Assembly (NCBI GenBank): GCA_016794595.1
Contig: JAEUJN010000008.1
Coordinates: 124,001 to 188,000, forward strand
Direction: 5' to 3'
DNA length: 64,000 nucleotides
Source of the DNA: Kineosporiaceae bacterium
GTDB taxonomy: Bacteria > Actinomycetota > Actinomycetes > Actinomycetales > Kineosporiaceae
Below are positions 49,456 through 59,648 of this stretch, one piece after another. The notes below the pieces were generated by a model. That model saw nothing but the letters and a program-made list of their open reading frames with translations, had not been told where the DNA came from and ran no database searches. The position numbers were made by a program, and so were the translations under genes. Within the stretch, counting starts at the first letter, position 1. The number at the start of each line of letters is the position of its first letter.

Positions 49456-50615
49456 TGACCGCCCCCACCCTGGCGCCCAACCGCTCACGGGCGGAACGGA
49501 CGTCGAGCTTCGACCTGGCCGCGTTCCCGCCGCCGACCGGCCGGGAGGAGGAGTGGCGTTTCACCGCCCTCGACCGGCTCGGGACGCTGCTCGAGGACCA
49601 CCGGGTCGAGCCGGGCGCCGACGCCCACCTGGACTGGCAGCAGGACCTGCCGGAGGGGGTCGGGGTGAGCACGCTGACCCCCGCCGAGGCGATCGAGCTC
49701 GGCGTTCCCGCGCCGCAGGACCGGGCCGCTGCGCTGGCCGCCGCGCACAGTGGCGGAGCGATGCTGGTCGACGTCCCCCGGGGGGCGACGCCCGACCGCC
49801 CGGTGACGATCCGGCTGACCGGGGATCCGCAGGAGGAACGGCCCGTGCACGGGCACATCGTGGTGCGGGTGGGCGCGCTCGCCGAGGCGATCGTGGTCAT
49901 CGAACATTCCGGGTCGGCCGACCACGACCAGCTGCTCAGCGTGCTGGTCGGTGAGCATGCCCGGCTCACCGTGGTCAGCGTGCAGGAGTGGGACGACACC
50001 GCACGGCACCTGGCCCAGCACGACATCGTGGTCGGGCGGGACGCCGAGGTGCGGCACGTCGCGGTCACGCTCGGCGGCGCGGTCGTGCGGCTCAACGTCA
50101 ATGCCGTCTACGCCGGCCCGGGTGGCTCGTTCGAGGCGCTGGGACTGTACTTCGCCGACGAGGGCCAGCACCTCGAGCACCGGCTGTTCGTCGACCATGC
50201 GGTGCCGAACTGCCGCAGCAACGTGATCTACAAAGGCGCTCTGCAGGGCAAGGACGCCCACACCGTGTGGGTGGGTGACGTGCTCATCCGCGCCGAGGCC
50301 GAGGGCACCGACACCTACGAGCTGAACCGCAACCTGGTGCTCACCGACGGCGCCCGGGCCGACTCGGTACCCAATCTCGAGATCGAGACCGGCCAGATCG
50401 TCGGCGCCGGACACGCCAGCGCCACCGGCCGGTTCGACGACGAGCAGCTGTTCTACCTGCAGTCCCGCGGGATCCCGCAGGACGAGGCCCGCCGGATGGT
50501 GGTGCGCGCGTTCTTCGTCGAGCTGCTGCAGAAGATCGGCGTGCCCGAGCTGACCGAGCGCCTCGAGCAGGCGATCGACGCCGAGCTGGCCACGGTCGAG
50601 GGCGATGCCCGATGA
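49455..50615 (+). CDS. sufD: SUF assembly protein SufD
   Basis: Partner of SufB in the SufBC2D scaffold, 386 aa, same right-handed beta-helix fold. The C-terminal segment ATGRFDDEQLFYLQSRGIPQDEARRMVVRAFF is characteristic, with the FDDEQLFYL motif. The N-terminal 100 residues are variable, as usual. It overlaps sufB by 1 base and the ferredoxin gene by 4. Confidence 0.94.
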   Translation: MTAPTLAPNRSRAERTSSFDLAAFPPPTGREEEWRFTALDRLGTLLEDHRVEPGADAHLDWQQDLPEGVGVSTLTPAEAIELGVPAPQDRAAALAAAHSGGAMLVDVPRGATPDRPVTIRLTGDPQEERPVHGHIVVRVGALAEAIVVIEHSGSADHDQLLSVLVGEHARLTVVSVQEWDDTARHLAQHDIVVGRDAEVRHVAVTLGGAVVRLNVNAVYAGPGGSFEALGLYFADEGQHLEHRLFVDHAVPNCRSNVIYKGALQGKDAHTVWVGDVLIRAEAEGTDTYELNRNLVLTDGARADSVPNLEIETGQIVGAGHASATGRFDDEQLFYLQSRGIPQDEARRMVVRAFFVELLQKIGVPELTERLEQAIDAELATVEGDAR

Positions 50616-50947
50616 GCGCCCGGCTTGCGGTCGCCCTGAGCGACGTCCCGAGCCCCGGCGCCGTGAGGGTGGTGCTGGACGGCGTCCCGGTGGCCGTGGT
50701 GCGGGACGGCAACGGCGAGGTGCACGCCATCTCCGACACCTGTTCGCACGCCGACGTCTCCCTGGCCGAGGGCGAGGTCGACGACTGTTCCATCGAGTGC
50801 TGGTTGCACGGGTCGCGGTTCGACCTGCGCACCGGCAAACCCCTCGCGCTGCCGGCCATTCGGCCGGTGGCCGTGTATTCCGTGAGCATCGAGGACGGCC
50901 AGGTTCTGGTCGACGTGAGTGCGCCCCTGGTTCTGGAGGAGAGCTGA
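50612..50947 (+). CDS. Rieske [2Fe-2S] ferredoxin (non-heme dioxygenase-type) within the SUF operon
   Basis: A 111-aa Rieske ferredoxin. Ligands are CSH near residue 46 (C-x-H) and CWLHG near 66 (C-x2-H), the standard 2Cys-2His pattern. It resembles BphF-type ferredoxins of ring-hydroxylating dioxygenases, but no oxygenase is nearby. Its place between sufD and sufC with a 4-base overlap and no gap to sufC is seen in many actinobacteria. An electron-donor role in cluster assembly is a reasonable inference, not established by the sequence. Confidence 0.92.
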   Translation: MSARLAVALSDVPSPGAVRVVLDGVPVAVVRDGNGEVHAISDTCSHADVSLAEGEVDDCSIECWLHGSRFDLRTGKPLALPAIRPVAVYSVSIEDGQVLVDVSAPLVLEES

Positions 50948-53030
<2,083 letters not shown>

Positions 53031-53031
<1 letters not shown>

Positions 53032-53588
53032 TGAGCGCGCTGGACCAGATGTACCAACAGGTCATCCTCGACCACGCCAAGGAGAAGCACGGCCACGGGT
53101 TGCGCGATGTCGAGGGTGCCCTGGGCGAGTCCAAGCAGTACAACCCGCTGTGCGGTGACGAGGTGACCGTTCGGGTGGCGCTGACCGAACTGGACGGCGG
53201 CAGCCCCCGGGTGGCCGATGTCTCCTGGGAGGGCGAGGGCTGCTCGATCAGCCAGGCGTCCGTGTCCGTACTGCACGACCTGCTGGCCGGCCATCGGCTG
53301 TCGGAGGCCGAGCAGGTGGTCGACGCCTTCCGCACGATGATCCGCTCTCGCGGTGAGATCGAGGGCGACGAGGAGGTGCTCGGTGACGCGGCGGCCTTCC
53401 AGGGGGTCAGCCGCCTGGTCAGCCGGGTGAAATGCGCCATGCTCGGCTGGACGGCATTCGAGGCGGCAGTCCTGGCAGCCAGGGCGGCGTCCGGCACGGT
53501 CGAGGAGTCAGCGGCCCCCGGGACGCGCCCGGCCGCGACCCAGAGCGAGGGATCCACCCCTGGATCCGGCATCGAGGAGAACCGATGA
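53031..53588 (+). CDS. sufU: Zinc-dependent sulfurtransferase SufU
   Basis: A 185-aa SufU/IscU-like protein that accepts persulfide sulfur from SufS. Zinc/sulfur ligands are visible: Cys in YNPLCGDE near residue 41 with its Asp, Cys in EGCSISQAS near 68, and Cys in VKCAMLGW near 134. The insertion between these motifs relative to IscU marks it as SufU. About 30 C-terminal residues are low-complexity. It overlaps sufT by 4 bases. Confidence 0.94.
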
Positions 53589-53935
53589 GTGAGCCCGCCA
53601 CCACCCACCCGGGCGTGCCGGCGACCCCGGTCACCGTGGCCGACGTCGAGGAGGCCATGCGGGACGTGGTAGACCCCGAGCTCGGGATCAACGTGGTCGA
53701 TCTGGGCCTGGTCTACGGGGTGACCCTGGACCAGCACAACCAGGCGGTCATCGACATGACCCTGACCTCGGCGGCCTGCCCGCTCACCGACGTGATCGAG
53801 GACCAGGCGCACCAGGCGCTCGAGGGCCTGGTCGACGGCATGCGGATCAACTGGGTCTGGATGCCCCCGTGGGGTCCGGACAAGATCACCGAGGACGGCC
53901 GGGAGCAGCTGCGCGCGCTCGGGTTCAACGTCTGA
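53585..53935 (+). CDS. sufT: SUF-associated MIP18/PaaD-like protein SufT
   Basis: A 116-aa DUF59 protein assisting Fe-S cluster maturation. The family core is DVVDPELGINVVDLGLVYGV near residue 26, followed by MTLTSAACPLTDVI with the conserved Cys near 63 and WMPPWGPDKIT near 95. The ATG at 53585 overlaps the sufU stop; the longer in-frame reading lies inside sufU. It is the last canonical suf gene, 16 bases before the acVLRF1 gene. Confidence 0.94.
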   Translation: MSEPATTHPGVPATPVTVADVEEAMRDVVDPELGINVVDLGLVYGVTLDQHNQAVIDMTLTSAACPLTDVIEDQAHQALEGLVDGMRINWVWMPPWGPDKITEDGREQLRALGFNV

Positions 53936-53951
53936 GACCGCCGACCCTGCC

Positions 53952-54665
53952 GTGAGTCGGCGCACCGTCACCGTGCCGGCCGCCCGGCTGGTCCGCTGGG
54001 TCGACGGGTTCGCCGTCCGGCACGGCGGGGCCGAGGCGGAGCGCACCCCTGACGGCTTCGTGCTGAGGGGCACCGACGGTGAGCGGGCCGAGGCGGTGCT
54101 GCCGTTCCTGCCCTGGGACGGGTCCGAGGAGATCTCTTCTGACTGCGCCACCATGGCGGCGGCCGCGTTGGCCCATCTCGGCCTGCCCCGGCGCACCGTG
54201 GTGCTGATCGTCCGGCGGGGCGGCTACGCCTGCGCGGTGGTCGAGACCGGCCCGGCCGCCGGGCAGGTGATCGTCTCCAAGGTCGGCTCACGCCATGTCC
54301 AGGGCAGGACTGCCGCCGGCGGGTGGTCCCAGCAGCGCTACGCCCGGCGCCGGGACAAGCAGGCCTCCGAGCTCGTCCAGGCCGTCGCGGACCACGCCGC
54401 GCGCCTCCTGCGTCCTGCCCTGAGTGAGGCCCGTCGAACCGGTGGCGGTGAGAGCTCCGGCTCTCCCGGGGGGTCGTGGGCACGGGTGTGGCTGGTCACC
54501 GGCGGCGACCGGGCGTTGGTGGGCGAGGTGTTGGCGGATCGGCGGCTCGAGGCCGTGGCCGGACTCACCTCCTGGGGGCACCTGCCGATCGGCGACCCCG
54601 ATCGGGCGGTCGTCGCCGGACTTCCCGAACGACTCACCTGCGTGAGCCTGACGCTCACCAGCTGA
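53952..54665 (+). CDS. Actinobacterial Vms1-like release factor acVLRF1 (probable ribosome-rescue peptidyl-tRNA hydrolase)
   Basis: A 237-aa member of the actinobacterial eRF1/Vms1-related VLRF1 family. The key motif is GGWSQQRYARRRD (residues 123-135): the GGxxQ-type loop with its catalytic Gln replaces the GGQ of classical release factors, and the Arg-rich tail fits rRNA contact. In yeast the related Vms1 releases nascent chains from stalled 60S subunits; for bacterial relatives this is predicted from homology. The gene lies 16 bases after sufT on the same strand, so it probably shares the SUF transcript. A GTG start is used. No zinc finger or extra domain is visible. Confidence 0.8.
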   Translation: MSRRTVTVPAARLVRWVDGFAVRHGGAEAERTPDGFVLRGTDGERAEAVLPFLPWDGSEEISSDCATMAAAALAHLGLPRRTVVLIVRRGGYACAVVETGPAAGQVIVSKVGSRHVQGRTAAGGWSQQRYARRRDKQASELVQAVADHAARLLRPALSEARRTGGGESSGSPGGSWARVWLVTGGDRALVGEVLADRRLEAVAGLTSWGHLPIGDPDRAVVAGLPERLTCVSLTLTS

Positions 54666-54808
54666 GCAGGTCGGCTCCTGCACCACCCCCGGGACCGGCA
54701 CGGTCCGTCCATGGTTGCCCGGGCGCCTGGCATGCTGAGCGCGAGCTCCCCCGCGGCGCGCTGGTCCGCGACCGTGATCAGGGACGGGATCGAGACACCG
54801 GAGGTCCG

Positions 54809-55567
54809 ATGACGCATCAGCACCAGCGCGTCGTCCTGGTGACCGGGGGAGGGCGGGGGATCGGTGCCGCCACGGCCCGGCTGGCCGCCGCCCGGGGGTG
54901 GGACGTCGCGGTGAACTACACCCGGGATCAGGCATCGGCCCAGGCGGTCGCGGATTCGGTGCGCGATGCCGGACGGCGAGCCGTCGTCGTGCGGGCCGAC
55001 GTCGCCGACCCGGCCGCCGTCCAGGCGATGTTCCTGCGGGTCGACTCCGAACTGGGCCGTCTCACCGACCTGGTCAACAACGCCGGGATCGTGGACGCGG
55101 CGATGCGCTTCGACGAGATGAGCCTGACGCGGTTGCGCCGGATGCTCGACGTCAATGTGCTCGGCACAATGCTCTGTGCCCAGCAGGCCATCCGGCGGAT
55201 CAGCACCCGCCACGGCGGCCCGGGCGGCTCGATCGTCAACATCTCCAGCGCCGCGGCGAGGCTCGGTTCACCCGGGGTCTACGTGGACTACGCGGCCGCC
55301 AAGGGTGCGGTCGACGTCCTCACCCTCGGCCTGGGCAAGGAACTCGCGGCCGAGGGAGTGCGGGTCAACGCCGTCCGCCCCGGCATCGTGGACACCGAGA
55401 TCCACGCCGACAGCGGGGACCCCGACCGGGCCCGGACCGTCGGGCCCAGCCTGCCCATGGGCCGCGTGGGGCGCCCGGAGGAGATCGCCGCCGCCGTCGT
55501 GTGGTTGATGTCCCCGGAGGCCAGCTACCTGACCGCCTCGGTGGTGGACGTGGCCGGCGGCCGCTGA
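54809..55567 (+). CDS. SDR family oxidoreductase (FabG-like)
   Basis: Short-chain dehydrogenase/reductase, 252 aa, classical type. The cofactor motif TGGGRGIG is near residue 12, NNAG near 90, a catalytic Ser in SIVNISSAA near 140 and YVDYAAAK near 158 for the Tyr-Lys pair. The basic residue pattern after the second strand (NYTRD) suggests NADP(H). The substrate cannot be told from sequence; the group includes glucose dehydrogenases and 3-ketoacyl reductases. The ATG 54809 follows GAGGT by 4 bases. The 143 bases upstream carry only a weak hairpin. Confidence 0.87.
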   Translation: MTHQHQRVVLVTGGGRGIGAATARLAAARGWDVAVNYTRDQASAQAVADSVRDAGRRAVVVRADVADPAAVQAMFLRVDSELGRLTDLVNNAGIVDAAMRFDEMSLTRLRRMLDVNVLGTMLCAQQAIRRISTRHGGPGGSIVNISSAAARLGSPGVYVDYAAAKGAVDVLTLGLGKELAAEGVRVNAVRPGIVDTEIHADSGDPDRARTVGPSLPMGRVGRPEEIAAAVVWLMSPEASYLTASVVDVAGGR

Positions 55568-55572
55568 GGACC

Positions 55573-55646
55573 GGGCACCGAGGCGGCCATCGAGCACGGC
55601 CACCGAGCGCGGCCACCGAGGGGGCCGGAGACCGAGGGGCCGGAGG
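55573..55646. repeat. Imperfect tandem GGCCACCGAG-like repeats
   Basis: About six degenerate 10-14-base units occur in the gap between the SDR gene and the lysA promoter. They are probably slippage-derived low complexity. Confidence 0.55.
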
Positions 55647-55655
55647 CGCCCTCAG

Positions 55656-55661
55656 TAGACT
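55656..55661 (+). promoter_or_regulatory. -10 element for leaderless lysA
   Basis: TAGACT ends 6 nt before ATG 55668; no ribosome site between. Confidence 0.55.
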
Positions 55662-55667
55662 CCCGGC

Positions 55668-57089
55668 ATGCGCGCACACGAGGCCGGGGCCCTGCACGCC
55701 GAGGGCTACGGCGGTCCGCCCCTGTGGCTGCCCACCCCCGGCGACGTCTGCGCCCTCATGCCGCAGCTGTGGGCCCGCACCGTTCGGCGCTCCGAGGACG
55801 GGGTCCTCGAGATCGGGGGGATCGACGTCCGGCAGCTGGCCGACCGGTTCGGCACCCCGGCCTACGTGATCGACGAGCACGACTTCCGGGCCCGGGCCCG
55901 GGCCATGCTGGACGAGTTCGCCCCGGCTTTCGACCACCTGGCCGGCCTGGACGTCTACTACGCCGGCAAGGCATTCCTGTGCACCCAGGTCGCGCGGTGG
56001 GTGCACGAGGAGGGTCTCGGACTGGACGTGTGCAGTGCGGGGGAACTGGCGGTGGCGATCCGCGCCGGCTTCCCGGCCGCACGGATCGCGATGCACGGCA
56101 ACAACAAGTCGGTGGCCGAGCTCGAGGCCGCCGTGCGCCACGGGGTGGGGCGGATCATCGTCGACTCCGACGACGAGATCGAGCGACTGGCCCGGATCGC
56201 CACCGAGCAGGACGCGGACGTCTCGGTGATGGTCCGGGTCACCGCAGGCGTCGAGGCCCACACCCACGACTACATCGCCACCGCGCACGAGGACCAGAAG
56301 TTCGGCTTCTCCCTGGCCTCGGGTCACGCGGCCAAGGCAGTGGCAGCGATCCTCGGCCACCCCCGACTGCACCTGCTCGGCCTGCACAGCCACATCGGGT
56401 CGCAGATCTTCGGCACGGACGGGTTCGAGCTCGCCGCGCACCGGGTGATCGGCATGTACACCGACATCGCCCAGCTGCACGACTACGTGATGCCCGAGAT
56501 CGACCTCGGCGGCGGCTTCGGCATCGCCTACACCTCCCAGCACACCCCGGTGCCACCCGCCCGGATGGGTGCACAGCTGGCCGCGATCGTCGAGCGTGAG
56601 TGCCGCGCGGACGGCGTCCCGGTTCCCCGGGTCTCGATCGAACCCGGCCGTTCCATCGTCGGGCCGAGCACGTTCACCCTGTACGAGGTGGGCACGGTCA
56701 AGGTGGTCGACCTGGACGGCGGCGCGCAGCGCCTCTACGTCTCGGTGGACGGCGGGATGAGCGACAACATCCGCACCGCGCTGTACGAGGCCGACTACTC
56801 CTGCACGCTGGCGAACCGCTACTCCACCGCGCCGGCACGGCTGTCCCGGGTGGTGGGCAAGCACTGTGAGAGCGGCGACATCGTGGTGCTGGACGAGTAC
56901 CTGCCGGCCGACGTCCGGCCCGGTGACCTGATCGCGGTCCCGGGCACCGGTGCCTATTGCCGGGCACTGTCCAACCAGTACAACCACGTGCCGCGCCCCC
57001 CGGTGATCGCGGTCCGCGGGGGCGAGGCCCGCGTGATCGTGCGGCGCGAGAGCATCGAGGATCTGCTGGCCCTGGACGTGGATGCCTGA
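55668..57089 (+). CDS. lysA: Diaminopimelate decarboxylase
   Basis: PLP enzyme making lysine from meso-diaminopimelate, 473 aa. The N-terminal 60 residues are the actinobacterial extension. The PLP Lys lies in VYYAGKAF near residue 103, with HSHIGSQ near 245, GGGFGIAY near 285 and EPGRSIVG near 325. The dimer-site Cys-Glu-Ser is in KHCESGDIV near 403. It stands alone; argS, thrA and hom, its neighbours in many actinobacteria, are absent, so it may be relocated. Confidence 0.96.
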   Translation: MRAHEAGALHAEGYGGPPLWLPTPGDVCALMPQLWARTVRRSEDGVLEIGGIDVRQLADRFGTPAYVIDEHDFRARARAMLDEFAPAFDHLAGLDVYYAGKAFLCTQVARWVHEEGLGLDVCSAGELAVAIRAGFPAARIAMHGNNKSVAELEAAVRHGVGRIIVDSDDEIERLARIATEQDADVSVMVRVTAGVEAHTHDYIATAHEDQKFGFSLASGHAAKAVAAILGHPRLHLLGLHSHIGSQIFGTDGFELAAHRVIGMYTDIAQLHDYVMPEIDLGGGFGIAYTSQHTPVPPARMGAQLAAIVERECRADGVPVPRVSIEPGRSIVGPSTFTLYEVGTVKVVDLDGGAQRLYVSVDGGMSDNIRTALYEADYSCTLANRYSTAPARLSRVVGKHCESGDIVVLDEYLPADVRPGDLIAVPGTGAYCRALSNQYNHVPRPPVIAVRGGEARVIVRRESIEDLLALDVDA

Positions 57090-57109
57090 TCGCCGCAGCG
57101 ACGCAGCGC

Positions 57110-57706
57110 TCAGTCGTCCACCCCGCGGGCAGCCAGCGCCTCGCCCAGGCGGTCGGCGTAGCGCACGCTGCGGATGACGAACGGGACGGCAAAGGCCCGC
57201 ATCGATCGCTGTGCCCCCCGCGCGGCCCGGGCCTGGTGGACCTCGCCGGCGATCCGGGACAGCACCGGGACCGCGCGCACCACCAGCGCCAGGACCAGTG
57301 CCACCCGGTCGGGCCTGACCCCCAGGTGCCGGGCCGGCCCCAGCCCCCGCTCGAGGGCCGTCAGCAGGTCCTCGGTCCGAGTGGTCAGGGTCACCAGGGA
57401 CGCCCCGAGCACGGCGACCACGATCGACCCGCAGACCACGACCGCCGGCTGCCAGCCCGACAGCCAGGCCTGCAGGGATCCGATCACGATCAGGATCCAG
57501 CGCAGGGGACGCAGGTGAGCCAGCACGGTTCGCGGGCCCAGCCCGGCCGCCAGCGCCAGGCCCACCTCGACCGCGGCGGCCACGACCACCGCCCCGAGCC
57601 CGCGCAGCAGCCCGAACGCCGCCAGCCCGGCGGCCAGGACGAGGAGTTTGACGCCCGCCGGGGCCCGGTGCAGAAACGAGTCGCCGGGGACGTACAGCCC
57701 GATCAC
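57110..57706 (-). CDS. bioN: ECF transporter transmembrane subunit (EcfT, BioN-like)
   Basis: Energy-coupling membrane protein, 198 aa, CbiQ/EcfT family with about five spans. The two coupling motifs with Ala-Arg-Gly are present: ARAARGAQ near residue 164 and LAARGVDD at the C-terminus. These bind the ATPase. Its GTG overlaps the bioM stop by 4 bases. Assignment to biotin rests on bioY in the same operon. Confidence 0.88.
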   Translation of the reverse strand: MIGLYVPGDSFLHRAPAGVKLLVLAAGLAAFGLLRGLGAVVVAAAVEVGLALAAGLGPRTVLAHLRPLRWILIVIGSLQAWLSGWQPAVVVCGSIVVAVLGASLVTLTTRTEDLLTALERGLGPARHLGVRPDRVALVLALVVRAVPVLSRIAGEVHQARAARGAQRSMRAFAVPFVIRSVRYADRLGEALAARGVDD

Positions 57707-58407
57707 GGCCGCTCCTCGGCCAGCTCCAGGTAGGCACGGCGGGCAGCGGCGGGGGAGTCGTCGGCCACCACCCGGCCCTCGTGCACCACCACCACCCGCT
57801 CCAGGGCGTCCAACTGGTCGAGGTGATGGGTCACCAGGACCAGGGACGGCGCCATCTCGGTCAGCAGCCGGACGATCCGGCGCGCGTTGCGCACGTCGAG
57901 CAGGGTGGTCGGCTCGTCGCAGACGACCAGCTCCGGCGAGGTCACCAGCACACTGGCCAACGCCAGCAGCTGCTTCTCGCCGCCCGAGAGCAGGTGCGCG
58001 GGGGAGTCGGCGAGGTGGTCGATGCCGAAGCCCGCCAGAGCACTCAGCGCCTGCTCGCGCGCCGCCCGTGGGGAGGCGCCCTGGTGGCGCAGTGAGAACG
58101 CCACGTCCTCGGCCGGGGTGGGCATGACGATCTGGGCGTCCGGGTCGGTGAAGACGAAGGCGACCTTGCGCCGGACGGCCGCGGCCTGACGGGCCGTGTC
58201 CAGACCGTCGACCAGGACCCGACCGGCGGTCGGCACCACGAGCGCATTGACCATCCGGGCCAGGGTGGACTTGCCCGAGCCGTTGAGCCCGATGATGCCG
58301 ATCCGGCGCTCGGTCAGGGTGAGATCGATGCCGTCCAGCACCGTGCGCCGACCGATCCGGTGACTGACCCGATCGAAGCGAACGGTGAGGGGAGCCGGCG
58401 CGGTCAC
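57703..58407 (-). CDS. bioM: ECF transporter ATPase (BioM-like)
   Basis: ATPase of the ECF importer, 234 aa. Walker A GLNGSGKST is at residues 40-48, Q-loop region FTDPDAQIVMPT, signature LLSGGEKQLLAL, Walker B LVVCDEPTTLLD and H-loop THHLDQL. FTDPDAQI is typical of ECF A-components. Only one A-component is encoded, as in BioMNY. GTG 58407 overlaps the thiolase stop by 4 bases. Confidence 0.9.
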   Translation of the reverse strand: MTAPAPLTVRFDRVSHRIGRRTVLDGIDLTLTERRIGIIGLNGSGKSTLARMVNALVVPTAGRVLVDGLDTARQAAAVRRKVAFVFTDPDAQIVMPTPAEDVAFSLRHQGASPRAAREQALSALAGFGIDHLADSPAHLLSGGEKQLLALASVLVTSPELVVCDEPTTLLDVRNARRIVRLLTEMAPSLVLVTHHLDQLDALERVVVVHEGRVVADDSPAAARRAYLELAEERP

Positions 58408-59648
58408 GGCCCGACCCGCTCGACCACGAGGGCGATGCCCTGCCCGCCGCCGATGGCGCAGCCGGCGACACCCCAGCGTCCCCCGGCGCGCAGCACCAAG
58501 CGGGAGAACAGCCGGACGGCGAGCAGGGCCCCCGAGGCCGCCCACGGATGTCCCAGCCCGATCGCGCCGCCGTCAGGGCAGACCCGGGCGGCGTCGGCTC
58601 CCAGGGGATCCAGGCCGAGCGCGTCGGTACAGGCCAGCACCTGCGCCGCGAACGCCTCGGTGATCTCGACCACGTCCACCTGGTCCAGGCCGATCCCGCT
58701 GCGACGCACCGCGTCCCGGATCGCCGGCACCGGCCCGAGGCCCGGCAGGGCGGGGTCGACGCCGACCACGCTGGTGGCCAGGATCCGCAACCCCGGGACG
58801 CCGAGGGCGGCCCTGACCCGCTCGCTGATCACCGCCACGGCCGCGGCCCCGTCACTGATGCCACACGAGTTGCCGGCGGTGACTGTCCCCCCGGGGGCGA
58901 AGGCCGGTGGGAACCGGGCCAACAGGGACGCGGTGAGCCGGGGCCGGGGCCGGTCGTCGCGGGTCGCGCCGGCCGCCGGGACGAGCTCGGCGTCGAAGAC
59001 CCCCCGGTCGCGTGCCGCGACCGTGAGCCGGTGGGAGCGCAGGGCGTAGGCGTCCTGACGCTCGCGCCCGATCCCGGCGACCCGGGCCAGGTCCTCGGCC
59101 GCGGGCCCCATGTCCGGGTCGGGGAACCCCGCGGGAGCGAACGCCGCCCGGCCCGGTTCGGCGGCACTGGCGCTCTCGACCCCCCCGGCCAGCACCACGT
59201 CGGCCTGCCCGGCGCCCACGGCGGCGGCCGCCGCCCGGATCGCCTCCAGCCCCGAACCACACTGGCGGTCGACCGTCACCCCCGGCACGTGCACCCCCAG
59301 CCCGGCGGCCAGGGCCGCGACCCGGGCCAGGTTCCCCCCGGGACCGCGCGCGCTGCCGAGCACCACGTCGTCCACCCCGACCGCGGACGGCGAGTCCGGT
59401 GCCCCCCGAGCCTCCGGTCTCGCCAGGCCCCCCACGCCCGTCAAGCCCCCCACAGCCGTCCCCACAGCCGTCGGCCCCCGCACGGCGGCCAGGGCCCTCA
59501 GATCGGCCGCCAGCGCGGACAGGACGGGGGCCGCCAGCTCCACCGGGTCGATCGCGGGGGGTCGCGAGGTCCGCACCGGGGTCCGCCGGGCCGCGACGAT
59601 CACCGGCCCGGCCTGCCCCGAAGGCTCGCCGCCCGGGGTCGAGGTCAT
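58404..59648 (-). CDS. Thiolase-family protein with altered active site, in the biotin transporter operon
   Basis: Thiolase fold, 414 aa. The nucleophile Cys130 (DRQCGSGLEAI) and His367 (IGLGHPWAASG) are intact. Two other catalytic positions are not: the usual NEAF motif reads TEAF (Thr330), and before the glycine loop the order is GCAIGGGQG, so Ala398 occupies the usual place of the second catalytic Cys, with Cys397 one residue early. A Gly/Ala/Pro-rich insert of about 38 residues (52-90) is unusual. Ordinary Claisen chemistry is therefore doubtful; acyl transfer or another thioester reaction is possible. It overlaps its neighbours on both sides by 4 bases. B. subtilis yhfS, a thiolase gene next to a bioY-type gene, is the closest known context. 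Confidence 0.85.
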   Translation of the reverse strand: MTSTPGGEPSGQAGPVIVAARRTPVRTSRPPAIDPVELAAPVLSALAADLRALAAVRGPTAVGTAVGGLTGVGGLARPEARGAPDSPSAVGVDDVVLGSARGPGGNLARVAALAAGLGVHVPGVTVDRQCGSGLEAIRAAAAAVGAGQADVVLAGGVESASAAEPGRAAFAPAGFPDPDMGPAAEDLARVAGIGRERQDAYALRSHRLTVAARDRGVFDAELVPAAGATRDDRPRPRLTASLLARFPPAFAPGGTVTAGNSCGISDGAAAVAVISERVRAALGVPGLRILATSVVGVDPALPGLGPVPAIRDAVRRSGIGLDQVDVVEITEAFAAQVLACTDALGLDPLGADAARVCPDGGAIGLGHPWAASGALLAVRLFSRLVLRAGGRWGVAGCAIGGGQGIALVVERVGP

